DNA from: Bacteroides_E sp964522975
Lineage (GTDB): Bacteria; Bacteroidota; Bacteroidia; Bacteroidales; Bacteroidaceae
Direction of reading: 5' to 3'
NCBI GenBank assembly: GCA_964522975.1
Contig: CAZFXK010000055.1
Span: forward strand, 1-16,359
DNA length: 16,359 nt
The stretch's first letter is position 1, and each line of letters opens with the position of its first letter. The position numbers and the translations under genes were made by a program. Positions 6,842-15,359 of this stretch are shown here, in pieces. Below the pieces are notes generated by a model. That model was given only the letters and a program-made list of their open reading frames with translations, was not told the DNA's origin and made no database searches.

Positions 6842-7627
6842 ATGATGAAAAAAATAGTGGAAAATATTGAAAAAGAAATTGCTGAACTCAAAAAAACGGT
6901 AGAAGATTGGGAGGAGCAAGCCGACCTTTCTATTTTGAAAATGGCAAAACGGAATTTAGCTGATGCTTATGACTGGATGACCTTATTAAGTGAAAGAATA
7001 GATAAAACGTGTCAACAGTTAGAGGTGGAGCCATCTATGACCACTGTTAGTCCTGAGACTAAATTGGCTGTTGAGGTATTGGAAGAGCCGAAAGATTTGA
7101 CTTCTGTAAAAGAAGAGAGAAATCCAACAGATCAAATGATGGAAAATAAAACAGAAGATATTAAAGAGGATTCAGAAGAAAAGAGAGAGTCTGTTTTGAA
7201 GTCGGTTAAAACCATTCATGTTTCCCTTTCTGCTACAGCGTGTCATTCTGAGGAAAAGCAAGAAGATAAAAAAGTGGATGTAAAATCGATGAAAACAGAA
7301 TACCTGCTGAGTCAATCGTACGAAGAAAAGGCAAAAAAAGAGCAAAAAAATGGAGATGCAATCAACGAAACCCCTATTTTAGGAGAACATTTACTTAAAA
7401 TGGAAGACGGTATGTATGCCTCTCTTAGCTTGAATGATAGTATTCGTTTTTCCAGAGCTTGGTTTGATGAAGATAATAAAGAGCTGAAACAATTCTTGAA
7501 AACCATTGAGGATACAAACTCCCTTGAAGAAGGCATTAATGTTGCTAAACAAAGATTAAATGCTGATACTGAGAGCGAAGAGTGGCTGGCTTTAGTAGAG
7601 ATGATGGATAAATATTTTAACGATTAA
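6842..7627 (+). CDS. Hypothetical charged coiled-coil protein
   Basis: The product is 261 aa with no signal peptide or membrane segment, so it is probably cytoplasmic. Residues 1-60 form a heptad-like helix (ENIEKEIAELKKTVEDWEEQ). Residues about 65-165 are a low-complexity, Glu/Lys/Asp-rich linker. The last 75 residues form a compact domain with SLNDSIRFSRAWFDED and SEEWLALVEMMDKYF. A similar 'LND-F-R--F' domain closes uncharacterised Bacteroidota proteins of this type, as far as I recall; no function is established to my knowledge. Start could be Met1 or Met2 (ATG ATG). The gene ends 15 bp before the rsmI ATG, which suggests co-transcription with rsmI and the downstream lipoprotein. Confidence 0.8.
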   Translation: MMKKIVENIEKEIAELKKTVEDWEEQADLSILKMAKRNLADAYDWMTLLSERIDKTCQQLEVEPSMTTVSPETKLAVEVLEEPKDLTSVKEERNPTDQMMENKTEDIKEDSEEKRESVLKSVKTIHVSLSATACHSEEKQEDKKVDVKSMKTEYLLSQSYEEKAKKEQKNGDAINETPILGEHLLKMEDGMYASLSLNDSIRFSRAWFDEDNKELKQFLKTIEDTNSLEEGINVAKQRLNADTESEEWLALVEMMDKYFND

Positions 7628-7642
7628 GTGAAAAACTATTCA

Positions 7643-8335
7643 ATGGAAACTGCTGGTAAGCTATACATAGTACCTACTCCCATAGGGAATTTAGATGATA
7701 TTACTCTTCGAGCCATAAAAGTGCTTCAGAATGTGGATTTAATTTTAGCTGAAGATACACGTACATCAGGAGTTTTATTAAAACATTTTGACATTCAGAA
7801 ACCTATGCTTTCTCATCATATGTATAATGAGCATAAAACCTCTTCTATTCTTGCCAATAGAGTTAAGAGTGGAGAGCAGATTGCGTTAATCTCGGATGCC
7901 GGTACGCCGGGTATATCCGATCCCGGATTCTTATTGGTGCGTGAATGCATTCGTGAAGACGTTGATGTGGAATGTCTGCCCGGTGCAACGGCTTTAATAC
8001 CGGCTTTAGTTGTTTCCGGCTTGCCTTGTGATCGTTTTCTTTTTGAAGGATTCCTTCCTCCTAAAAAAGGGAGAAAAACCCGCATGGAGCTATTAGCAAA
8101 AGAAGAACGAACAATCGTTTTCTATGAATCGCCCTATCGTATAGTAAAAACACTAACTCAGCTTATTGAATTTATGGGAGAAAACAGGAATGGGAGCGTT
8201 TCGAGAGAGCTATCTAAAAAATTTGAAGAAACAGTTCGAGGAACTCTTACCGAATTAGTCGCTTTTTTTACTGCTAATGAACCAAGAGGTGAAATGGTTG
8301 TTGTTATAGAAGGTATGAGTCGATCAAAAAAATAA
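7643..8335 (+). CDS. rsmI: 16S rRNA (cytidine1402-2'-O)-methyltransferase RsmI
   Basis: The product is 230 aa, normal or slightly short for RsmI. This SAM-dependent enzyme of the tetrapyrrole-methylase fold 2'-O-methylates C1402 in the ribosomal P site. Signatures in order are LYIVPTPIGNLDDIT (7-21), LAEDTRTSG with the LLKH segment after it, the glycine-rich SDAGTPGISDPG (84-95), LPGATALIPALVVSGLP, FEGFLPPKKGRK, FYESPYR and VSRELSKKFEE. I chose ATG 7643. The frame can be extended to a GTG at 7628, directly after the upstream stop codon, adding only five non-conserved residues (MKNYS). It is the middle gene of a likely three-gene operon. No catalytic motif is missing. Confidence 0.96.
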   Translation: METAGKLYIVPTPIGNLDDITLRAIKVLQNVDLILAEDTRTSGVLLKHFDIQKPMLSHHMYNEHKTSSILANRVKSGEQIALISDAGTPGISDPGFLLVRECIREDVDVECLPGATALIPALVVSGLPCDRFLFEGFLPPKKGRKTRMELLAKEERTIVFYESPYRIVKTLTQLIEFMGENRNGSVSRELSKKFEETVRGTLTELVAFFTANEPRGEMVVVIEGMSRSKK

Positions 8336-8369
8336 CATTCAAAAAACAGAAATCAAAAACAAAGTTTGT

Positions 8370-9221
8370 ATGAAAAGATTAACACTTTTACTTACCGTAT
8401 TTACTCTTTTTCTTGTGACTGCTTGTAATATGGGCGGAGCAAGTAAAAAAGAAAAAGAAGCTCTGGAACTTGAGTTAAAACAACAAAGTGCCGAGTTAGA
8501 TGAAATGATGGAAACTTTTAACGTTATACAAGAGGGGTTTCGACAGATAAACGAAGCAGAAAGCCGGGTTGACTTGCAACGAGGGACCATTGGTGAGAAT
8601 TCTGCAAGTGCTAAAGAGCAAATAGCTGCTGATATTGATTTTATTTCTCGTACCATGCAGACTAATAAAGAACAAATAGAAAAGTTAGAGACTCAATTAA
8701 ATAGTAGTAAAACTCAATCGGTTCAATTGCGTAAAGCAGTAGATAATCTTAATAAGGAACTGGCGACCAGAGCTCGTCGCATAGAAGATTTGCAGGTAGA
8801 GTTAGCTTCTAAAAACATTAGAATCCAAGAGTTAGATACCATTGTGAGTTCTTTAAGTGCTGAACGCGAAGAGTTAGAGGCTGCTAATATTGAGAAGGCT
8901 CGTACGGTTGAAGCACAAGAGGCCGAAATGAATACTGCTTGGTTTGTGTTTGGTACACGTTCCGAGTTAAGAGCTCAGAAAATATTAGTCAGTGGAGATG
9001 TGCTACGCGATGCTGATTTTAATAAGGATTATTTTACACAAGTAGATATACGCACAACCAAAGAGATAAAGCTGTACTCTAAACGTGCCGGCTTGTTAAC
9101 CACTCACCCGGAAGGATCTTACGAGCTGGTTAAAGATGAAAAGAATCAGTACTCTTTAAAAATAATTGACCCTGTTCAGTTTTGGAGTGTTTCTAAATAC
9201 TTGGTCATCTTAGTGAAATAA
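8370..9221 (+). CDS. Coiled-coil lipoprotein, Bacteroidota conserved (possibly Cbp1-like)
   Basis: The product is 283 aa. A lipoprotein signal ends in the lipobox VTAC (Cys19). Residues about 25-185 are almost continuous heptad-rich helix (KEKEALELELKQQSAELDEM and similar), predicting a long coiled coil. The last about 95 residues form a separate domain: TAWFVFGTRSELRAQKIL, YFTQVDIRTTKEIKLYSKRA, LLTTHPEGSYEL and a hydrophobic C-terminus ending YLVILVK. This arrangement recurs in Bacteroidota envelope proteins, and I tentatively link it to the Cbp1 collagen-binding family of Bacteroides fragilis from memory; adhesion in this species is not shown. It lies 34 bp after rsmI and is the last gene before a terminator. 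The lipid anchor places it in an envelope membrane; which leaflet it faces is not evident. Confidence 0.83.
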   Translation: MKRLTLLLTVFTLFLVTACNMGGASKKEKEALELELKQQSAELDEMMETFNVIQEGFRQINEAESRVDLQRGTIGENSASAKEQIAADIDFISRTMQTNKEQIEKLETQLNSSKTQSVQLRKAVDNLNKELATRARRIEDLQVELASKNIRIQELDTIVSSLSAEREELEAANIEKARTVEAQEAEMNTAWFVFGTRSELRAQKILVSGDVLRDADFNKDYFTQVDIRTTKEIKLYSKRAGLLTTHPEGSYELVKDEKNQYSLKIIDPVQFWSVSKYLVILVK

Positions 9222-9256
9222 GAATTAGATTATTGATCCATTTTATATATATTATG

Positions 9257-9288
9257 GAGAGTTACTTGAAGTAGCTCTCTGTTTTTTT
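9257..9288 (+). terminator. Intrinsic terminator after the rsmI operon
   Basis: Arms gagagttact (9257-9266) and agtagctctc (9270-9279) pair over 10 bp with one U-G wobble around a 3-nt loop, followed by TG and seven T (9282-9288). The wobble would be an A-C mismatch in the opposite strand, which supports plus-strand use. It lies 35 nt after the lipoprotein stop codon. Confidence 0.88.
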
Positions 9289-9327
9289 ATTGTAACACTT
9301 ATATTTTACCTGATTTAGGCTTAATTT

Positions 9328-10047
9328 ATGTCGGATAGAAAGTTAGCAAACATAGAGAATGTGTTTTTTGATTTAGATGATACGTTGTGGGCTTGTTCTC
9401 AGAATGCAAAGAATGCTTTGGAAAAAGTGTACCATAAGTATCAATTTGATCGATATTTTGATTCCTTTTTTCATTTTTATTCATTGTACTCCCCAGAAAA
9501 CGAAATTTTGTGGAGAGAATATGGCAGTGGAGCAATTACAAAAGACGAATTAAATAAGCGGCGTTTTTCATATCCCTTACTTTCTGTGGGTATAGATAAG
9601 TACGATTTGGTAGAACAATACAGAACTTCTTTTTTTGAACAAATCAAGAAGGAGAAGGAGTTGATGCCTGGTGCTAAAGAGCTATTAGATTATTTAGCAC
9701 CCAATTATAATCTTTACATCCTGTCGAATGGTTTTCGTGAGCTTCAATATAGCAAGATGGAAGCTTCCGGCATTTTGAGCTATTTTAAAGAGATTCTTTT
9801 ATCGGAAGATTTTGGGGTATTGAAACCCGACCGTGAAATCTTTCATCAAGCATTAGCCACAACTCATTCCTTGATTGAAAACTCGGTGATGGTGGGCGAT
9901 AATTGGGAAACCGACATCTTGGGAGCCAAGAATGTGGGTTTAGTACAAATCTTTTATAATCCCGGTTTAACGGAGGTTCCTTTAAAAAACCGTTCGAATA
10001 CCACTTATCCTGTCGTTTCATTAGCTGAAATCAAGACTTTGCTTTAA
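9328..10047 (+). CDS. HAD-superfamily hydrolase, YjjG-like pyrimidine nucleotidase
   Basis: The product is 239 aa. All four HAD motifs are present: motif I FFDLDDTLW with nucleophile D15 and acid/base D17, motif II ILSNGF with S133, motif III K166 in LKPDRE, and motif IV VGDNWETD with D191 and D196. The helical cap between residues about 20 and 110 and the NWETDILGAKNVG ending fit the YjjG/YfnB subgroup, which removes phosphate from (non-canonical) pyrimidine nucleoside monophosphates. Substrate range of HAD enzymes is hard to read from sequence, so the reaction is an inference. It has no signal peptide and is cytoplasmic. A terminator just upstream (9257-9288) separates it from the rsmI operon, but I find no TAnnTTTG box in 9289-9327, so its promoter is unclear. 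Confidence 0.88.
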   Translation: MSDRKLANIENVFFDLDDTLWACSQNAKNALEKVYHKYQFDRYFDSFFHFYSLYSPENEILWREYGSGAITKDELNKRRFSYPLLSVGIDKYDLVEQYRTSFFEQIKKEKELMPGAKELLDYLAPNYNLYILSNGFRELQYSKMEASGILSYFKEILLSEDFGVLKPDREIFHQALATTHSLIENSVMVGDNWETDILGAKNVGLVQIFYNPGLTEVPLKNRSNTTYPVVSLAEIKTLL

Positions 10048-10129
10048 GGATGACTTTTTGATAACTTCAATGAGCTCTTGTCTTAAAAACCGGAGCTCTT
10101 CACCTCTTTTATTTGTTAAAAACATTAAT

Positions 10130-10159
10130 ATAAAACGATTATAGTTAATGCCGTTTTAT
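10130..10159. repeat. 8-bp inverted repeat after the HAD gene
   Basis: ataaaacg (10130-10137) and cgttttat (10152-10159) are exact reverse complements with a 14-nt loop. No T-run follows on either strand, so terminator function is weak. A preceding pair of gagctctt copies (about 10071 and 10094) can also form a 6-bp stem because gagctc is self-complementary, and it is followed by a T-rich stretch; that may be the end of the HAD gene transcript. Confidence 0.35.
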
Positions 10160-10213
10160 CAAAAAGATACTTAATATTGTTTTAATATGCGCTTTTTATG
10201 CGTTATCGAGCTA

Positions 10214-10297
10214 TTATCTAAATTTATGTGATAAAAATATAGATAAGAAAGTGAAATGGAAGTTATAGATTTACTCTTTTTGCTTTCATATCTATAA
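10214..10297. promoter_or_regulatory. Cluster of atagat/atctat boxes upstream of the susC promoter
   Basis: Two inverted repeats follow each other: ttatcta (10214-10220) with tagataa (10240-10246), each arm 19 nt apart, and ttatagat (10263-10270) with atctataa (10290-10297), also 19 nt apart. The atagat/atctat core thus recurs at about 26-bp steps over 10239-10295. The cluster ends about 60 bp before the -33 box of the susC promoter, a plausible place for an activator. The rest of the 411-bp gap 10048-10458 is AT-rich with no gene visible. Confidence 0.35.
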
Positions 10298-10355
10298 TAA
10301 ATCGTCTTGTTTTTGTGTTAATTTGTAACTTTTGGTCTCTTTTTTGTAAAATTGA

Positions 10356-10385
10356 TTGTAGTTTTCATATTTTTTAATACCTTTG
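10356..10385 (+). promoter_or_regulatory. Bacteroidetes-type promoter of the susC-like operon
   Basis: TTG (10356-10358), exactly 19 bp, then TACCTTTG (10378-10385). Both boxes and the spacing match the Bacteroidetes consensus. Transcription should begin near 10391, giving a leader of about 65 nt before the ATG at 10459. The leader is A-rich near the start codon and has no Shine-Dalgarno sequence, as is usual in this phylum. Confidence 0.85.
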
Positions 10386-10458
10386 CAAGTTGTAATTAAT
10401 AAAAATGATGAAAATAAACTTTGAAAAAAAGTATTGTATTTAGTTTAACACAAAAATT

Positions 10459-13400
10459 ATGAAGAGAAAATTAGTAATGATGTTAACCTGTTTGGTGCTT
10501 AGTGTGAGCTTTGTTTTAGCTCAGACCAAAACCATCACAGGAACTGTGTTCTCAGAGGAGGATGGAGCACCTGTAGTAGGAGCTTCCGTTTTAGTTGAAG
10601 GTACAACGATAGGTACTATTACCGATATTGATGGAAACTTTACGCTCAACAGAGTTCCAGCTTCAGCAAAACAATTAAAAGTTTCTTTTATTGGTATGTT
10701 ACCTTTGGTTACGACCATAAAAGATAATATCAAAGTATATCTAAAGCCGGATGTTGAGCTTCTTGAGGAGGTAGTAGTTACTGCTGTAGGTATACAAAGA
10801 GCTGAACGTTCACTCGGTTATGGCTTAGTGAAAGTAGATGCGGATGAAGCTTTGCAGAAAGCTGAGCCTGATTTAATTCGTTCTTTGGATGGTAAAATTC
10901 CGGGAGTAAATATTAGTTCTCCCTCAGGAGTAGCCGGTTCTGCTACGCGTATGACAATTCGAGGAAACTCCTCTTTTTTAGGGAATAACCAACCTTTATA
11001 TATAGTTGATGGTATACCTTATAGTAATCCCGAGATAGACTCCTCGAACCAGGCTACAGAGGCTGGGGGTGCATATGGTAGTGGTTTGTCTACTTTAGAT
11101 CCTAATGATATAGCATCTATGAATGTCTTGAAAGGAGCTGCGGCCTCTGCTTTATATGGTTCACGTGCGGCAAATGGGGTTGTTTTGATTACAACTAAAT
11201 CCGGATCTAGTGGGAAAAGTACTGGTAAAGGAACAGAAATAACGCTCAACTCTTCCTATACCTTTGAGACGGTTATGGGATTGCCTGATTATCAAAATTC
11301 TTTTGGTACAGGAAATAATTTTATTGCAGGTGGAGTTAATGGCTCTTGGGGAGCTTCTTTTGATGAGGTAACGGAGGTTCCTTTAGAGATATATTCTAAT
11401 AATATTTATGGAAAAGCATACCCTGATCTTCCAAAGGTGGTGCCATATAAAGCATATAAGAATAATGTGAAGGATTTGTTTGAAGTAGGAGGTATTTATG
11501 ACTTATCTTTAAATATATCACGATATATGGAAAGTGGTAATTTTACTGCTACACTTTCTCGTATGCAACAAGATAGCTATATACCTAACGCTGATTTTGG
11601 ACGGTATTCTATTAGTATAGGAGGAAACCAAACCTTATTAAATGGCTTGAGAATAGGTGGGAATGTTTCTTATTCACGTTCTACCCAAAATGGTCCTATG
11701 TTTGGTAATAACCAGTCAGGAGGAATTGCTGCTTCTTCTTTTGGACGGGCTTTAATCTTGGGTAGAAACTGGGACATGTCTTTGCCGTATGAAACTCCTG
11801 ATGGAGCCTCTTTGTTCTTTGTTGGTGATCAGGCTGATAATCCTCTATGGTCATGGAAGTATAATAAAATTAACACAAAAATGGATCGTACCCTAGCAAA
11901 TATTAATTTTGGTTACGATATTACATCTTGGTTGTCTGTTGACTATAAATTGGGCATTAATGATTACAAGATGAATAGACGGGAAGTTCTAAATTTGGGT
12001 TCTAGAGCTTTAGGAGGTAAAGGACGTATCTTGATTGACAATTATAATGTACAAGAAATTGAATCTACTTTTTTATTGCTTTTTAAAAAACAAATAAATA
12101 AGGACTTTAATGTAAAGGCTACTGCAGGGCACAATGTAAATCAATATACGACAGAGCAAAATTTAACAACCGGTATGAACATTATGTCTCCGGGTATATA
12201 TAATATTGACAATACAGAGTCGCAAACATCGGAGGAATTATATAGAAGAACCCGTCTTTGGGCTATTTTTGCTGATGTTACCCTTGATTACAAAAACTTT
12301 GCATTTTTAAATCTTTCTGGAAGGAATGATTTTTCATCTACCTTGCCCAGTGGTAATCGCAGTTTTTTCTACCCTGCAATTTCTGGCTCGTTTGTGTTTA
12401 CGGATGCTTTTGATATACAAAGTGATCTTTTAAATTTCGGAAAAGTTCGTTTGAGTTGGGCTAAAGTAGGTAATGATGCTTCAGCGTATTATAAAGACGG
12501 AACATATATATTAGGGAGTCCATATAATGGTCGTCCTCAGCTAACTCTTCCTTATTATAAGTTTGATCCTAATCTTAAACCAGAGTTTACTAGTGAGGTT
12601 GAATTTGGTTTAGAATTGCAATTGTTAGATAGTAGACTTAATCTTGATTTTACTTGGTATAATAGAAACTCGACAGATCAAATAGCTCCTTTGAGTTTAC
12701 CATATAGTACAGGATATGCTGATTATTATACCAACTTTGGAAAGATGAATAATAGGGGTATAGAAATAGGATTGAATGTAATTCCTATTATGAATAGAGA
12801 CTTTAAATGGGATATGATGTTTACCTATACTCGGAACAAAAGTGAAGTGAAGGAATTAATGGAAGGTGTTGATCGTGTTTCTTTAAACACAGGTTTTGCT
12901 TCACCAGATGCGGTGTTAGAAGTAGGTCAACCATATGGAGTGTTAGTGGGTACAAAATTTGCCCGTGATGAAGAAGGTAATTTATTGGTTGATCCTAATT
13001 CGGGAGCTTATTTAAGAAGTAATGAGGACGGTTTTTTAGGTGATCCGGCTCCTTTGTATAAAGCAAGTTGGATAAATACATTAACCTATAAAAACTTTAG
13101 CTTCTCTTTTTTAGTGGATGCTTCTGTAGGAGGTCATGTGTTTACAAGTTATGTTCCTGACTTATTGGGTAGAGGGGTAACCAAAGATACAGAAAATCGT
13201 TATGGGGCTCGTATATTACCAGGTTATTTGGGAGATCCTGCCACAAAAACTCCTTTATTGGATAGTAATGGAAATAAAATTCCGAATACAACACAATTAT
13301 CAGAAATAGATTTGTGGTTTAGTCCTACTACTTCAACAGCTACCTTTGCTACAAATTCAGTAGATGAAGCGAATGTTTATAAAGCTACGGTTTTTCGCTT

Positions 13401-13638
13401 ACGTGAAATTAGTTTAGGCTATCAAATACCTAAAAAATGGTTAGCTAAAACCTTTATTGGTTCAGCGAACGTTTCATTTGTTGCAAGAAACTTGTTCTAC
13501 TATGCTCCCCATGTTCCAAAATACTCGAATTATGATCCGACAGTGAGCACCTATGGGGGATCGAATATACAAGGAATAGACTATACTACCGCTCCTAATA
13601 CAAGACGTTATGGATTTAACTTGCAAGTAACATTTTAA
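10459..13638 (+). CDS. SusC/RagA family TonB-dependent outer-membrane transporter
   Basis: The product is 1059 aa, typical of SusC-like proteins. The order is a signal peptide (1-21, ending VLA), a carboxypeptidase-regulatory-like beta domain (about 25-100, ITGTVFSEEDGAPVVGASV), an EEVVVTA TonB-box-like segment (103-109), the plug domain with MTIRGNSS (165-172) and LYIVDGIPY (180-188), the SusC signature MNVLKGAAASALYGSRAANG (221-240), and a beta-barrel that ends in aromatic Phe. It imports oligosaccharides or peptides across the outer membrane with the SusD-like partner, energised by TonB. No STN domain is present at the N-terminus, so direct FecR/anti-sigma signalling is unlikely. The SusD-like gene starts 10 bp after its stop. 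The ligand is unknown: no enzyme gene flanks the operon. Confidence 0.96.
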   Translation: MKRKLVMMLTCLVLSVSFVLAQTKTITGTVFSEEDGAPVVGASVLVEGTTIGTITDIDGNFTLNRVPASAKQLKVSFIGMLPLVTTIKDNIKVYLKPDVELLEEVVVTAVGIQRAERSLGYGLVKVDADEALQKAEPDLIRSLDGKIPGVNISSPSGVAGSATRMTIRGNSSFLGNNQPLYIVDGIPYSNPEIDSSNQATEAGGAYGSGLSTLDPNDIASMNVLKGAAASALYGSRAANGVVLITTKSGSSGKSTGKGTEITLNSSYTFETVMGLPDYQNSFGTGNNFIAGGVNGSWGASFDEVTEVPLEIYSNNIYGKAYPDLPKVVPYKAYKNNVKDLFEVGGIYDLSLNISRYMESGNFTATLSRMQQDSYIPNADFGRYSISIGGNQTLLNGLRIGGNVSYSRSTQNGPMFGNNQSGGIAASSFGRALILGRNWDMSLPYETPDGASLFFVGDQADNPLWSWKYNKINTKMDRTLANINFGYDITSWLSVDYKLGINDYKMNRREVLNLGSRALGGKGRILIDNYNVQEIESTFLLLFKKQINKDFNVKATAGHNVNQYTTEQNLTTGMNIMSPGIYNIDNTESQTSEELYRRTRLWAIFADVTLDYKNFAFLNLSGRNDFSSTLPSGNRSFFYPAISGSFVFTDAFDIQSDLLNFGKVRLSWAKVGNDASAYYKDGTYILGSPYNGRPQLTLPYYKFDPNLKPEFTSEVEFGLELQLLDSRLNLDFTWYNRNSTDQIAPLSLPYSTGYADYYTNFGKMNNRGIEIGLNVIPIMNRDFKWDMMFTYTRNKSEVKELMEGVDRVSLNTGFASPDAVLEVGQPYGVLVGTKFARDEEGNLLVDPNSGAYLRSNEDGFLGDPAPLYKASWINTLTYKNFSFSFLVDASVGGHVFTSYVPDLLGRGVTKDTENRYGARILPGYLGDPATKTPLLDSNGNKIPNTTQLSEIDLWFSPTTSTATFATNSVDEANVYKATVFRLREISLGYQIPKKWLAKTFIGSANVSFVARNLFYYAPHVPKYSNYDPTVSTYGGSNIQGIDYTTAPNTRRYGFNLQVTF

Positions 13639-13648
13639 TTAAAGAACG

Positions 13649-15355
13649 ATGAAAGATAAGATATATATTTTTGGATTATTTGTACTACTTCTACTTAATG
13701 TAAGTTGTGGTAAATATTTAGATATAAATGATGATCCTTATAAGCCAACAGAAGCTCAAATAAAAAAGGTTTTAACAGGATCGCAAGTGGAAATGGCTAA
13801 TGTTTTTGCGCCGGGTTACTACATAGGGCCTTCGCTTTCTTCATATACTTTTCATTTAACAATAAAGGAAGTCGATAATTTTGGTTTGATACCTTCGTTT
13901 AGCTCCTTAGGGAATACTTGGCAACAAGCTTATGTTTTTGCATTAAAAAACATTGATTTTGTGATTGATGAAGGTATAAAAGAGAATAATATGATTTATG
14001 CAGGAATTGGTAAGCTGATGAAAGCCTACTTATTCGCTGGTCTTGTTGATATTTGGGGAGATATTCCTTTTTCTGAATTTAATAAAGTAGATGATACTAA
14101 AAGCCCTAAAATAGATTCAAGTAAGGATATTTATAATGGATTGTTAGATTTAATTGATGAGGCGGTTCAAGATTTATCTATGAAAGAAGTTGAGGGTAAT
14201 CCTATTAATACATTGAAACCTGGATCAGATGATTTAATCTATGGAGGAGATGTAGAGAAATGGAAGAGAATGGCTAATACATTAGAGTTGAAATTATTAG
14301 TCAATTCCAGAAAGGCTAAAGGTGAAGTTCCTGAATGGAGTAGCAGATTGAATAATCTTTTAGCTAAAAAAGATTTCATAAAAGCGGGAGAAGACTTTGA
14401 GTTTAAACACACGGCTAAGGATAATCCGGATGAACGTCATCCTGGTTATGTAGATGAATACTTAGGAGGTCAAAAAGGACAATTTATTAGTCCTTGGTTG
14501 TATGAAACTATGGTGGGAAAAGATGTGAATGTGAAAGATAATCCTTTTAAAAATATTAAAGATCCTCGTATTCCTTATTATTGGTATAATCAAATAACAA
14601 CAAAAGGTCAAGCTCAGAATGAAACTGATTATCGTGATGGTTCTTTTGTTTCTATATTCTTTGCTTCTAATTCATCTTATGCAGGGAATGATCAAGGACA
14701 AACTATGTCATGTATAGGTATTTATCCTTGTGGGGGTAAATTTGATTATGGTGATGATGAAGCTAATGCTGAAGGGCTTAAACCTTTAGTAAATAAAGAT
14801 GTGGGCAATGGTGTGGCTCCAGAAAAAATGCTTCAAGCCTATTCTGTTCCTTTTATGTTAGCCGAATTGTATTTAACCGGCGAAGCTCAGGGTGATGCTA
14901 GAGAAGCTCTTAAAAATGGAATAGAAGCATCTATTGCTCACGTGAATGCTGTTGCACAAGGTTCTGATAAAGAAGTTCCGGCAATTGAGGAAGAAGCGAA
15001 AGAGACTTTCATTAATAAAGTTTTAGAGGTGTTTGATGCTTCAGATAATGATGGTAAGTTAAAAGTGGTTATGACTCAAAAGTGGATAGCAAACTTTTAT
15101 CACCCCGTAGAAGCTTATACCGATATGAGACGTACTGGTTATCCTAAGATAGTTGATACCTCCTTTGGCAGCAAAGCTCAATCTCCTTATGCTTCGGATA
15201 GATCTGGAGTAGTAGGCCCTGTAGATATTCCTTTAGGTGGAATCGATGGCTATCAAAGAGCTCTGTATTATCCCACATCAGAGGTAACTCGAAATAACAA
15301 TGTAACTAATGTTGATAGAAATGTTATGAATCCTGTTTTATTTTGGGATAAATAG
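13649..15355 (+). CDS. SusD/RagB-like nutrient-binding lipoprotein (SusD_2-type)
   Basis: The product is 568 aa with a lipoprotein signal (lipobox NVSC, Cys20). LDINDDPYKPTEAQ just after the anchor, VDIWGDIPFSEF (about 133-144), and the helical TPR-like segments with WKRMANTLELKLL are characteristic of SusD homologues, more like the SusD-like_2 branch ('DxNxDPN' opening) than classical SusD. It caps the SusC-like barrel on the cell surface and captures ligand. Near the C-terminus are KWIANFYHPVEAYTDMRRTGYP and LYYPTSEVTRN, also typical of the family. It lies between susC-like and the third lipoprotein gene with gaps of 10 and 4 bp, so one mRNA is likely. Binding residues cannot be assigned. 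Confidence 0.93.
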   Translation: MKDKIYIFGLFVLLLLNVSCGKYLDINDDPYKPTEAQIKKVLTGSQVEMANVFAPGYYIGPSLSSYTFHLTIKEVDNFGLIPSFSSLGNTWQQAYVFALKNIDFVIDEGIKENNMIYAGIGKLMKAYLFAGLVDIWGDIPFSEFNKVDDTKSPKIDSSKDIYNGLLDLIDEAVQDLSMKEVEGNPINTLKPGSDDLIYGGDVEKWKRMANTLELKLLVNSRKAKGEVPEWSSRLNNLLAKKDFIKAGEDFEFKHTAKDNPDERHPGYVDEYLGGQKGQFISPWLYETMVGKDVNVKDNPFKNIKDPRIPYYWYNQITTKGQAQNETDYRDGSFVSIFFASNSSYAGNDQGQTMSCIGIYPCGGKFDYGDDEANAEGLKPLVNKDVGNGVAPEKMLQAYSVPFMLAELYLTGEAQGDAREALKNGIEASIAHVNAVAQGSDKEVPAIEEEAKETFINKVLEVFDASDNDGKLKVVMTQKWIANFYHPVEAYTDMRRTGYPKIVDTSFGSKAQSPYASDRSGVVGPVDIPLGGIDGYQRALYYPTSEVTRNNNVTNVDRNVMNPVLFWDK

Positions 15356-15359
15356 TTAA

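Noticed and set aside
7628..7642. GTG start giving rsmI five extra residues
   Set aside because: The added residues are not part of the conserved RsmI start, and an ATG is available at 7643 at a normal distance from the LYIVPTPIGNL motif.
7816..8085. Minus-strand ORF of 89 codons within rsmI
   Set aside because: It lies wholly opposite the conserved RsmI core motifs and has no signal, domain or promoter of its own.
8339..8656. Minus-strand ORF of 105 codons
   Set aside because: It is antisense to the lipoprotein signal peptide and coiled coil, has no recognisable domain, and arises from codon patterns of the real gene.
10391..10458. Riboswitch in the susC leader
   Set aside because: The leader is only about 65 nt, A-rich and without stable stems.
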